From positions 1-59,904 of the forward strand of contig PWGV01000029.1 in NCBI GenBank assembly GCA_003554585.1: a stretch of 59,904 nucleotides of DNA. The letters run 5' to 3'. Numbering within the stretch: position 1 is the first letter of the stretch; every line of letters begins with the position of its first letter. Both the position numbers and the translations under genes were made by a program. Source of the DNA: Halobacteroidaceae bacterium (GTDB lineage Bacteria > Bacillota > Halanaerobiia > B1SED10-174). Shown here piece by piece: positions 15,226-23,525 of this stretch. The notes beneath the pieces are model-generated. The model did no database searches, was not told where the DNA came from, and saw only the letters and a list, made by a program, of their open reading frames with translations.

Positions 15226-16572
15226 ATGGCTTACTTAGAGGTAAAACGAGCTGCCCGGGAATTGGCCCTGGATAAAGCTGTTCATTACCTGGCCAAGGAT
15301 CCGGATAAAAACCTTTTTGTTTTGCTGGATTTTGCTGAAAGACTTGCGTTCGACAAGGAACAAAAAAGAAAAATCCGGGTTTTGCGCGAACATTTCAAGG
15401 ATAATGAGCAGGTCCGGGAACAGGTCCGCCGTCTTTCCAAAAATCCCCGCATGATTTCTAAATTCATGATAAACTGGGTTGGCAACAACATGCTGGATGG
15501 ACAGCGGAAAAGAGTGGAGAAGGCGAAAGAACTCGGTGTTTCGGTTCCTTCCCTGATACTGGTTGACCCCACCGCCGCATGTAACTTAAGGTGCCCCGGT
15601 TGCTGGGCGGGGGATTATAGTAAAGCTGATAGCCTGGCACCTGACCTTTTTGACCGAATTTTAAGGGAGGCCAAGGAGTTAGGGATTTACTGGATTGTGC
15701 TTTCAGGTGGAGAACCCTTTGCCTATCCCCACCTTCTGGATATAATTTCTGATCACCAGGACATGGCTTTCATGGTTTATACCAACGGGACTTTAATTGA
15801 TGAGGAAAAGGCCCGCCGTATGGGTGAAATGGCCAACATTTCCCCTGCTTTTAGCCTTGAAGGATGGGAGAAAGAAACCGATGCCCGTAGAGGCAAGGGG
15901 ACCTTTGAAAAGATAAGAAATTCTATGGCTTTGATGCGGGAAAATGGAATTTTTTTTGGCGCCTCCGTAACTGCAACCAGTGAGAATGTGGACATTTTAT
16001 TTAGTGATGATTATATTGACTGGCTTGTAGAAGAAGGCGCAGTTTACATGTGGAGTTTCCATTACGTTCCCGTGGGGAGGAATTCGGATACTAACCTGAT
16101 GTTATCGGTGGACCAGAGAAGAGATCTTATCAATAAAGTCAGCCGTTTGCGGAATGAAAAACCTATCCTGATCGCGGACTTCTGGAATGATGGTGAAGCA
16201 ACCCAGGGCTGTATTGCCGGCGGAAGGCTTTATTTCCATATTAATGCGGCGGGAGATGTTGAACCCTGTGCCTTTGCCCACTTTTCAACAGATAATATTA
16301 AGGATAAAAATCTTGAAGAAGTTTTGCAGAATCCTCTTTTCAAGGCCATGCAGAAAAGGCACCCCTATAGTGAAAACTATCTTATGCCCTGCCCCATAAT
16401 TGACCATCCCCACGTTTTAAGAGAAATTGTAGCGGAAAGTGGAGCGCGGCCGACTCATAAAGGTGCTGAATACCTGATTGATGGTGATATAGCTGACCAA
16501 CTGGACAAAATTTCTTCCCGCTGGAGGGAAGAAGCTGAAAAAGTAAAATCGGATCGAGCGATCAAAACATAA
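15226..16572 (+). CDS. Radical SAM protein (SPASM-like C-terminus)
   Basis: The 448-residue protein has the radical SAM cluster CNLRCPGC (Cys119, 123, 126) after an about 110-residue N-terminal extension. The GGEP motif for SAM binding is at about residue 165. The C-terminal part contains further cysteines in TQGCIAGG, VEPCAFAH and LMPCPI, which suggest a SPASM-type auxiliary Fe-S cluster. Such proteins modify peptides, enzymes or small molecules. No peptide substrate or partner gene is adjacent. It follows the ArsR gene and has its own promoter and ribosome site (aaggggggag). The function is unassigned. Confidence 0.85.
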   Translation: MAYLEVKRAARELALDKAVHYLAKDPDKNLFVLLDFAERLAFDKEQKRKIRVLREHFKDNEQVREQVRRLSKNPRMISKFMINWVGNNMLDGQRKRVEKAKELGVSVPSLILVDPTAACNLRCPGCWAGDYSKADSLAPDLFDRILREAKELGIYWIVLSGGEPFAYPHLLDIISDHQDMAFMVYTNGTLIDEEKARRMGEMANISPAFSLEGWEKETDARRGKGTFEKIRNSMALMRENGIFFGASVTATSENVDILFSDDYIDWLVEEGAVYMWSFHYVPVGRNSDTNLMLSVDQRRDLINKVSRLRNEKPILIADFWNDGEATQGCIAGGRLYFHINAAGDVEPCAFAHFSTDNIKDKNLEEVLQNPLFKAMQKRHPYSENYLMPCPIIDHPHVLREIVAESGARPTHKGAEYLIDGDIADQLDKISSRWREEAEKVKSDRAIKT

Positions 16573-16600
16573 ACCGGGAGCATATCCCGGTTTTTCTTTT
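16571..16600 (+). terminator. Terminator of the radical SAM gene
   Basis: aaccggga / tcccggtt (8 bp) with a 5-base loop, followed by TTTCTTTT. Confidence 0.85.
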
Positions 16601-16677
16601 CCAGGCTTTTTTTGCAAAAGGATTTACCCAAAAAATGAAGAAATCAAAATTGTAATTGGAAAAAGGAGTGAGCTTTC

Positions 16678-17766
16678 TTGGTTGAATTTTTAAACTCAAA
16701 ACCTGCTGAAGATGGATATCGAATGCCTGGAGAATTTGAACACCATAAGGGTTGCTGGATTTTATGGCCAGAAAGAACTGATAACTGGCGGTTAGGAGCA
16801 AAGCCTGCCCAGAAGGCTTTTTCTAGGGTCGCGGAAGCTATCAGCAAATTTGAACCTGTGACTGTTGGAGTTTCTCCGGAGCAATTTAAAAACGCCCGGG
16901 CAGTTTTGAGTTCAAAAATCCGGGTAGTGGAAATTTCCAGCAACGATTCCTGGGTTAGAGATACTGGCCCCACCTTTGTAAAAAAAGACCAGAAAATCAG
17001 AGCTATTGATTGGAAATTCAATTCCTATGGCGGGCTGCAAGGCGGAGCCTACTTTCCCTGGGATCAAGATGAGCTAATTGCGGGAAAGATTGCCGAGATA
17101 GAAGGAACGGATTGTTACCAGGCCCCCTTAATTTTAGAAGGAGGGTCCATCCATGTGGACGGGGAGGGTACCTGCTTAACCACCGAACAATGCCTTTTAA
17201 ATCCCAACCGCAATCCCGATCTTAGTAAAGAAGAGATGGAAGAGTTTCTTCGCAAGTATTTGAATGTTGAAAAGGTCATTTGGCTGGGAAAGGGGGTTTA
17301 TTGTGATGAAACAGACGGGCACGTGGATAACCTGGCCTGTTTTATCAGGCCCGGGGAAATTCTCCTTACCTGGACTGATGATAAAAATGATCCCCAGTAC
17401 GAAATCTCCAGCCAGGCTCTGGAAAGCCTGAAAAAGGCTCGGGACGCTCGGGGTAGAAAGCTCAAAGTTTATAAAATCCACCAACCTGGGCCTTTATATA
17501 TTACTGAGGAGGAAAAGGAGGGGATTGATTTTTCAAGTACTCATTTAGAGCGGAAAACTGGTAATCGTCTCCCTGCTTCTTATGTAAACTTTTACCTGGC
17601 AAATGGTGCTGCAATCATTCCTGCTTTTTCTGACCCCCTCGATAGGGAAGCCCTGGAAATGTTCAGGGATTTGTATCCTGAAAGAAAAATAATCGGAATT
17701 CCCTCTCGGGAAATAATCCTGGGGGGAGGTAATATCCACTGCATAACCCAACAGGTTCCGGGTTAA
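16678..17766 (+). CDS. aguA: Agmatine deiminase
   Basis: The enzyme hydrolyses agmatine to N-carbamoylputrescine and ammonia in the arginine decarboxylase route to putrescine. The 362-residue protein shows the N-terminal substrate region DGYRMPGEFE, NDSWVRDTGP (about 97-106), LEGGSIHVDGEG (about 156), DETDGHVDN (about 215) and the catalytic cysteine in GGGNIHCITQQ (Cys355), all typical of the family. TTG start with ribosome site aaaggagtga. It stands alone here, without the carbamoylputrescine amidohydrolase (aguB) or the carbamoyltransferase/carbamate kinase found in other aguA clusters. Confidence 0.93.
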   Translation: MVEFLNSKPAEDGYRMPGEFEHHKGCWILWPERTDNWRLGAKPAQKAFSRVAEAISKFEPVTVGVSPEQFKNARAVLSSKIRVVEISSNDSWVRDTGPTFVKKDQKIRAIDWKFNSYGGLQGGAYFPWDQDELIAGKIAEIEGTDCYQAPLILEGGSIHVDGEGTCLTTEQCLLNPNRNPDLSKEEMEEFLRKYLNVEKVIWLGKGVYCDETDGHVDNLACFIRPGEILLTWTDDKNDPQYEISSQALESLKKARDARGRKLKVYKIHQPGPLYITEEEKEGIDFSSTHLERKTGNRLPASYVNFYLANGAAIIPAFSDPLDREALEMFRDLYPERKIIGIPSREIILGGGNIHCITQQVPG

Positions 17767-17907
17767 AAAACTAAAAATTGGGTTTTTCCAGCAGGTGCAG
17801 CAGGACAAATATAAAAAAGAAGGGTAAATATTTTTTGGTTTAAACCCAGTAAAACGATTTGTTTTTAGGAGAAAACATATAAAAGATAATTGGAAGGAGG
17901 AAAAAAG

Positions 17908-19101
17908 ATGAGTAAATTTTCGGGAGGGAAAAAACAAAGACAGGAAGTCCTAAAACAAATTGTTTTGGATCTACACCGGGGAAAGGATGAGGAAAAAGCA
18001 AAGGAACAGTTCAAGCAAATGGTAAGAAATATTAGTCCTCAGGAAATATCCGAACTGGAACAGGCTTTAATCGAAGAGGGAATTGCGCCCGAAGAAATCC
18101 AGGAACTTTGCGACGTCCATGTAGAAGTTTTTAAAGGATCCCTTGAGCAGACGAAAATCCCGGAAGAGGTCCCAGGACACCCTGTTCACACTTTTATGCT
18201 GGAAAACCGGGAAATTGAGAGGGTAATAGATGAGTGGAAACAACTCCTGGAAGATTTAGAAAAGAAAGAGGATAAAGACAATTTAACACAACCCCTGGAA
18301 AAGGCACTAAACAAAATTAAAGAAGCAGAAAAACATTATCTGCGGAAAGAAAACCAACTGTTTCCCTATCTGGAGAAAAAAGGAGTTCGAGGCCCCTCCC
18401 AGGTGATGTGGGGGATTCACGATGAAATAAGGGATAAACTAAAAGAGCTCAGAAATTTGCTTAAAGAAAAAGACTACCCATCCCTGGGGAAAAAGGGAAG
18501 AGAAGCCAGCCAGCAGATGGAAGATATGATTTACAAAGAAGAGAAAATCCTGTTCCCCATGGCTTTAGAAAAGCTGGACGAACAGGAGTGGGCCAGAGTT
18601 AAAGAAGGGGAAGAGGAAATAGGGTTTGCCTTCATAACTCCTGAAGACAGGTGGTCCCCTGAAAAAATTGATGTTGAAGAAAAAGCTGGTTCTCCGGAAA
18701 TGGTTGAATTAAGCAGGGGTTTTCTTACCCCGGAGCAGCTGGACCTGATGATAAAAAATCTACCTGTTGATATTACTTTTGTTGACGAAAATGACGAGGT
18801 TTGCTTTTATACTGCCAAAGAAAACAGGATTTTCCCCAGGAGCCCGGGTATTATAGGCAGGAAGATCCAGGATTGCCATCCCCCGGACAGTGTGGATATC
18901 GTCGAAAAAATTCTAAAAGAATTCAAGGCCGGAACCAAGGAAAGAGCAAATTTCTGGATTCAGATGGAAGGAAAATTTATTTTTATCCAGTATTTCCCCC
19001 TTTTTGACCAGGATAAAAATTACGGGGGGGTAATCGAGGTAACCCAGGAAGTTGACCAAATTCGTCAATTGGAGGGAGAAAAACGACTGCTGGACTGGTA
19101 A
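17908..19101 (+). CDS. DUF438 / hemerythrin / PAS protein
   Basis: The 397-residue protein has three parts: an N-terminal DUF438 helical domain (about residues 5-75), a hemerythrin-like HHE domain (about 88-220; ligand-type residues in GHPVHTFM, KHYLRKENQLFP, GIHDEI and KEEKILFP), and a C-terminal PAS domain (about 275-395; DVTFVDENDEVCFYT, GRKIQDCHPP). This architecture is common in anaerobic Bacillota and Thermotogae and suggests sensing or handling of oxygen, NO or iron. I start it at ATG 17908 after ggaaggagg; an upstream TTG at 17890 overlaps the ribosome site. Convergent with the next gene. Confidence 0.88.
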   Translation: MSKFSGGKKQRQEVLKQIVLDLHRGKDEEKAKEQFKQMVRNISPQEISELEQALIEEGIAPEEIQELCDVHVEVFKGSLEQTKIPEEVPGHPVHTFMLENREIERVIDEWKQLLEDLEKKEDKDNLTQPLEKALNKIKEAEKHYLRKENQLFPYLEKKGVRGPSQVMWGIHDEIRDKLKELRNLLKEKDYPSLGKKGREASQQMEDMIYKEEKILFPMALEKLDEQEWARVKEGEEEIGFAFITPEDRWSPEKIDVEEKAGSPEMVELSRGFLTPEQLDLMIKNLPVDITFVDENDEVCFYTAKENRIFPRSPGIIGRKIQDCHPPDSVDIVEKILKEFKAGTKERANFWIQMEGKFIFIQYFPLFDQDKNYGGVIEVTQEVDQIRQLEGEKRLLDW

Positions 19102-19104
19102 GCA

Positions 19105-19133
19105 AAGAAGAGGGTGTTTAGCACCCTCTTCTT
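19105..19133. terminator. Convergent terminator
   Basis: A perfect 12-bp stem aagaagagggtg / caccctcttctt with a 5-base loop lies between two converging genes. The T-rich side is modest on both strands, so it may serve both. Confidence 0.7.
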
Positions 19134-19172
19134 AAATATTCAAATTAATTTGGTTGCAAATATTTAAACGCT

Positions 19173-20549
19173 TTATTCTACAGAAGAAAAAAGGTTATTT
19201 AATGCCTCGACAAGGGTTGGATGGGCAAAGGGAGTATCGCGAAGCGTGGTATAGGGGAGGTTTCCCAGCATAGCCATCTGAACCGCTCCCATTACTTCTC
19301 CACCCTGGGAACCCAGCATGGTAAAGCCCAAGATTTTGTCCGTTTTCTTGTCAATGATTGCCTTCATAAAGCCTTCCGTTTCCCCCGTTTCTATGGCCCT
19401 GGCTACGGCGGACATGGGAATCTTTGCTTTAAGGTATTTCCTGGTCCTTTTCTTTGCTTCACGCTCGGTAATTCCAACTCGCCCCAGCTGAGGGTCAATG
19501 AAAATAGTATAGGGAACAAGCCGGTTTTCAAGGGGGAGATGCTTGTTTTCAACCAGATTTGAGTACAAGAACCGAAAATCATCATAGGATATATGAGTAA
19601 AAGCGGGCCCTCCTTTAACATCACCGATGGCAAAGACTCTCTGGCTAGCGGTCTCCAGCCACTGGTCAGTTTTAATAAATCCCCGGGAGTCAGTTTCAAC
19701 TCCCCTCTCTTCAAGGTTGAGTTCTTTGGTTACAGGAGTTCTCCCTGCAGCAAGGAGGAGGTGAGAGCCTGTTATTTTTTTCTTTTCCTTTCCCACTGAA
19801 TATGTAAGCTCAATGTTACCGCCTTTTTCTTGCACTTCTTCAACCTGAGATTGTAGGTTTATATTAATGCCCTCTTTTTCCATAATAGTTTTAATTTCCT
19901 GGGCCACGTCCTCATCTTCATTGGAAAGGAGCTGTTCGCCTCTCTGCAGGATAGTTACCTTGCTACCAAAGCGGTTAAACATCTGGCCAAATTCGAGCCC
20001 GACATAACCTCCACCGGTTATAAGGAGGTGGTTGGGTATTTTTTTAAGGTCCATAATATTGAGATTGGTTAAGTAGGGGGTTTCTTTTAATCCCTTGATA
20101 GGGGGAATTGCCGGTCTGGTTCCGGTATTTATAATTACAATGCTGGCTGTGATTTTTTCTTCACCGGAATTGGTGGCAACCAAAATTTCCTTTTTCCCCG
20201 AAAAAGATGCTTTTCCATGTATGTAATCTAATCTGGGGGTGTTTTGGATCCCTTTTTCTATTCCTTCTCGGAAAGATTTAACTATTTTTTCTTTCCGCTC
20301 CCAAACTTTTTCCATATTAACAGAGGGTTTTTCCACTTCAATTCCCAGCTCTGCTGCTTTTTTAATCTGATGGGCCTTATGAGCAGAAGCCATCATAGTT
20401 TTAGTTGGAGTGCATCCGTAATTAACGCAACTCCCTCCTAAATTATGTTTTTCGACCAGCGCTGTTTTCCATCCTTTATTGGCAAGGCCAAAAGCCAGTG
20501 GAGTTCCGCCCTGTCCGGAACCGATAATAATGGCGTCATATTTTTTCAT
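19173..20549 (-). CDS. Pyridine nucleotide-disulfide oxidoreductase
   Basis: The 458-residue flavoprotein belongs to the dihydrolipoamide dehydrogenase/mercuric reductase class. It has the FAD motif IIIGSGQGG (7-15), the redox disulfide GGSCVNYGC (Cys41/Cys46), an NAD-binding motif LLITGGGYVGLEFG near 170, the FAD motif VFAIGDVKGG near 305 and a C-terminal dimerisation domain. In the last domain the usual HxHPT is FAHPT, so one of the two histidines is missing. No E2/E3 complex genes or merA heavy-metal domain are near, so the substrate is open. The start at 20549 follows aaggagggc; a start nine codons upstream is less likely. Confidence 0.87.
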   Translation of the reverse strand: MKKYDAIIIGSGQGGTPLAFGLANKGWKTALVEKHNLGGSCVNYGCTPTKTMMASAHKAHQIKKAAELGIEVEKPSVNMEKVWERKEKIVKSFREGIEKGIQNTPRLDYIHGKASFSGKKEILVATNSGEEKITASIVIINTGTRPAIPPIKGLKETPYLTNLNIMDLKKIPNHLLITGGGYVGLEFGQMFNRFGSKVTILQRGEQLLSNEDEDVAQEIKTIMEKEGININLQSQVEEVQEKGGNIELTYSVGKEKKKITGSHLLLAAGRTPVTKELNLEERGVETDSRGFIKTDQWLETASQRVFAIGDVKGGPAFTHISYDDFRFLYSNLVENKHLPLENRLVPYTIFIDPQLGRVGITEREAKKRTRKYLKAKIPMSAVARAIETGETEGFMKAIIDKKTDKILGFTMLGSQGGEVMGAVQMAMLGNLPYTTLRDTPFAHPTLVEALNNLFSSVE

Positions 20550-20771
20550 TTTTTTGCCCTCCTTATCAATTATCAATACTCATTTCTGCAAAAGGTTATT
20601 AAATACCTTCATTTTTGAAAGCTCAAAAGGGAAGTTTGCTAAACTAAAGGCAGATTTAATTCAGGTGGATTTTTGCTTCCGGGAAAACTAAAAAAGGAAT
20701 TGACCCCGGTTAAAGCGTATTATTTTTTTGACGAGGGAAACAATTAAAGGGAAAGAAGAGGAGGTAATTTT

Positions 20772-21956
20772 ATGAGATTAACTATTGGAAAAGATGAACT
20801 TATTAACCGGCAGGGAGCCATTAAGGAGGAAACGATAAAGAGAGGGAAGAAAGCTTTTTTAAGTTTTTCGGCAGTATCAATCTTTTACCTTACGGGATTC
20901 CATTTCATCCCCACCGAAAGACCTGCAGCTCTGGTAATACCCGTGGAAGGTCCTTCTTTTATTTTTCTCCCCAAACTGGAAATTGAGCATGCCCAGCTGG
21001 CCCTGGTGGAAGAGATTATTACTTACCCTGAATACCCTGGGGATCAACATCCCATGGAAAAGCTGGCCCAGACTCTTAAGGAATGGGGTCTGGAAAAGAG
21101 TAGCTTCTTTGCAGAAGGGGGTTCGTATGGTAGTTCAATGGGTTATAGGGGACCTGCTTTAAAGGACGTCCTTCCTGAAATTGATTTGGAAATTGACCCC
21201 AATCCAGTTGAAGAGATGCGGATGATAAAAACCCCGGCTGAACTTGAACTGATCCGGGAAAGTGCTCGCTGGGGGAACCTGGCTCATGTTCTCCTGCAGG
21301 AGTATTGTGCTCCAGGAAAAACAGAAAATGAGGTTTCCATGAGAGCCTCCCAGGAAGCAACCCTGGCCATGATGAAAACCCTGGGACCTGCATATAAACC
21401 CCTGGGGCAGGCCGGAGCAAGAGCAGGTTTTCGCGGGCAAATAGGTAAGAATTCAGCCTTACCCCATGCGGTCAATATTAATGCAGTCATGAAAGAAGGA
21501 GATAACCTGGTTACAGGTGCAGCGGCGGGAGTGGGAGGTTATACGAGCGAGCTGGAAAGAACAATGTTTTTGGGTAAACCCTCTCCAGAACAGAGGAAGT
21601 ACTACGGATATATGATGGAAATGATGGAGGCAGCTTTTGACGCCATTCAGCCGGGGCGACCCTGTTCTGAAGTCGACCAGGCCGTTAGAAAAATATATGA
21701 TAAATATGACCTGTGGGAAACCTGGCGCCATCATACTGGCCATGCCCTGGGAATTTTAGGCCACGAAGCCCCATTTTTTGATACTGGAGATCAAACCATA
21801 ATGAAACCTGGAATGGTTTTCAGTATTGAACCAGGGATTTACCTTGCCGATGTGGGAGGTTTCAGACATTCGGATACAGTTTTCGTAACAGAAAGAGGAA
21901 TGGAGTTCCTAACCTATTACCCCAGAGAACTGGAAGATATGATTATACCGGTATAA
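20772..21956 (+). CDS. M24-family (creatinase/Xaa-Pro peptidase-like) hydrolase lacking metal ligands
   Basis: The 394-residue protein has the two-domain layout of prolidase and aminopeptidase P: a creatinase N-terminal domain (1-145) and a pita-bread domain (155-390). It keeps the His of LPHAVN (232), GHALG (His324) and SIEPG (Glu353). The first Asp of the metal site is Thr248 (LVTGAA), the second is Glu260 (TSELERT), and the last Glu is Ser367 (FRHSDTV). Loss of these ligands recalls creatinase and ectoine hydrolase, which hydrolyse without the dinuclear metal. The substrate is therefore probably not an Xaa-Pro peptide. Ribosome site agaggagg. Confidence 0.82.
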   Translation: MRLTIGKDELINRQGAIKEETIKRGKKAFLSFSAVSIFYLTGFHFIPTERPAALVIPVEGPSFIFLPKLEIEHAQLALVEEIITYPEYPGDQHPMEKLAQTLKEWGLEKSSFFAEGGSYGSSMGYRGPALKDVLPEIDLEIDPNPVEEMRMIKTPAELELIRESARWGNLAHVLLQEYCAPGKTENEVSMRASQEATLAMMKTLGPAYKPLGQAGARAGFRGQIGKNSALPHAVNINAVMKEGDNLVTGAAAGVGGYTSELERTMFLGKPSPEQRKYYGYMMEMMEAAFDAIQPGRPCSEVDQAVRKIYDKYDLWETWRHHTGHALGILGHEAPFFDTGDQTIMKPGMVFSIEPGIYLADVGGFRHSDTVFVTERGMEFLTYYPRELEDMIIPV

Positions 21957-21959
21957 AAA

Positions 21960-21990
21960 AAGCCCCTCCAGTGGGAGGGGCTTGAAATTT
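21960..21990. terminator. Bidirectional terminator
   Basis: aagcccctcc / ggaggggctt (10 bp) lies between converging genes. The minus-strand side has a run of seven T, so it is a strong terminator for the beta-helix gene and probably also serves the M24 gene. Confidence 0.85.
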
Positions 21991-21998
21991 GTTAAATT

Positions 21999-23369
21999 TC
22001 AATTTTTGGATTCGCTCCAGGGATATACCTCAATAGGCCCAACCACCGGATCTCCACCTTGAGCGGGGGAAGGTCCGTCTTTTGAACCCCACCAATTGCC
22101 TCTTGCATCAATTGTTATGTTATAATCCAAGGACTCCCAATCAATTTCTCCTGCCCCCAAAGCGATTTTGTTACCAGAAAAATTATTTTTTCTAATATAA
22201 GGATTGCTATTATCAGAAATAATTTCTGTTAAATCCTCGAAATAAATCCCAATCTCAGAATTGTTATGGAAATTATTTTCCTCAATTATTAGGCTTGGTT
22301 GAGTATAATCCTGGTATTTAGATAAATAAATCCCTGTTAAGGAATCGCGAAAAGTGTTTTTCTTAATAAAAATATCGGATGAATAATTCGCATCACTAGT
22401 AAAGTTTATCCCCGCCGCGACCTCTTCGAAAGTATTGTTTTCTATATAAATTTTTTCTTGTAAGATCCCCTGGAAAAGCAACCCTTCTCCCCAGACCTCA
22501 AATGTGTTATTTTTTATACTAATAGAACCATAAATATCTTTTTGAAATAAAGGGCCAGTTGCTCCAGCAAACAAATTTTGGTTTATAGAAATCAATCCAT
22601 CAATGTCCCCTTGAAATTTAATGGCCTCCTCACCTTGGAAGCTATTGTTTTCAATTAATAAGGGGAGTAATATATCATTTTCAAAAACTATTCCATTCCC
22701 AGTTTTAAAGATATTAAGTTTCAATTCTAATTCTTCTTCTGTTGGGTCTAGGAAAGTAATCGCTGTATTGTTTTCCCCTGGGTCAAAGGTGAAGCCTTTT
22801 AACTCTAAAAGCCCCCTTGTTTTTACTTCCATATTGCCTATGATTTTTGTTTTTTGTGGACCTAGTAAAGAATAAATAGAAAGAAAAGGGTGGGTTATTG
22901 GAATGTCGTTTTCAGTATAAGTCCCGGGAAAAACCCAAAGAGTACGATTGCTTCCAATTGCACTGGAAATGGAATTTTCCATTTGATCAAACCATTCTTC
23001 ATTTTGAGTATCATAAATTGCAACACCTTTATCCAATTCGAATTTCGCAGTTATTTGCATAGATTTATTCATTAATAATTCACCAGTATATTCATTAACT
23101 AAATGGCCATCCCGTCCACCCCAGCCAATGAATTTAATTCCGACGGGGAATAAAACGTCTGCGTTTAATCTTGCGATATCTCCATCATTATGAAAACTAT
23201 ATAATCCTGATTTGCCCTCAACATTTACATTAACATATCCTAAATCATGGATTTCTTTAAAAGGTTCAATAGAAATTGATAGGGAATAATCCCCGATTAC
23301 TCCACAACCCGAAAGAGAAAAGAGCAAAAGTGAAATGGCTAACAATAGAAAAAACTTTGATTTACTCAT
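21999..23369 (-). CDS. Lipoprotein with InlB-like repeat and parallel beta-helix
   Basis: The 456-residue protein has a lipoprotein signal (hydrophobic residues 7-20, lipobox LSGC with Cys22). Next comes a segment of about 60 residues resembling divergent InlB B-type repeats (ending ...MQITAKFE). From about residue 120 it is a right-handed parallel beta-helix built of repeats such as IENNSF, IKNNTFEV, IENNTFEE and IKKNTF, closing with GNWWGSKDGPSP, a typical end of NosD/pectate-lyase-like helices. No catalytic residues are obvious. It would be displayed on the outer face of the membrane and may bind or cut polysaccharide. Its coding sequence is visibly more AT-rich than neighbouring genes, which hints at acquisition. 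Confidence 0.8.
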   Translation of the reverse strand: MSKSKFFLLLAISLLLFSLSGCGVIGDYSLSISIEPFKEIHDLGYVNVNVEGKSGLYSFHNDGDIARLNADVLFPVGIKFIGWGGRDGHLVNEYTGELLMNKSMQITAKFELDKGVAIYDTQNEEWFDQMENSISSAIGSNRTLWVFPGTYTENDIPITHPFLSIYSLLGPQKTKIIGNMEVKTRGLLELKGFTFDPGENNTAITFLDPTEEELELKLNIFKTGNGIVFENDILLPLLIENNSFQGEEAIKFQGDIDGLISINQNLFAGATGPLFQKDIYGSISIKNNTFEVWGEGLLFQGILQEKIYIENNTFEEVAAGINFTSDANYSSDIFIKKNTFRDSLTGIYLSKYQDYTQPSLIIEENNFHNNSEIGIYFEDLTEIISDNSNPYIRKNNFSGNKIALGAGEIDWESLDYNITIDARGNWWGSKDGPSPAQGGDPVVGPIEVYPWSESKN

Positions 23370-23525
23370 GGTGGACCTCCTTTATACGATTTAATTGGGT
23401 TTGGGTTTTTTTGCAGGAATTAACAAAAGAATGAGGAAAACTTCTTTGTTTGGAAAACTTGGCTTAAAGAAAAAATGCAAGGTTTTTTCAGGGGAGATTT
23501 TTCAATTTACCTGGGGGTGTTTTAA

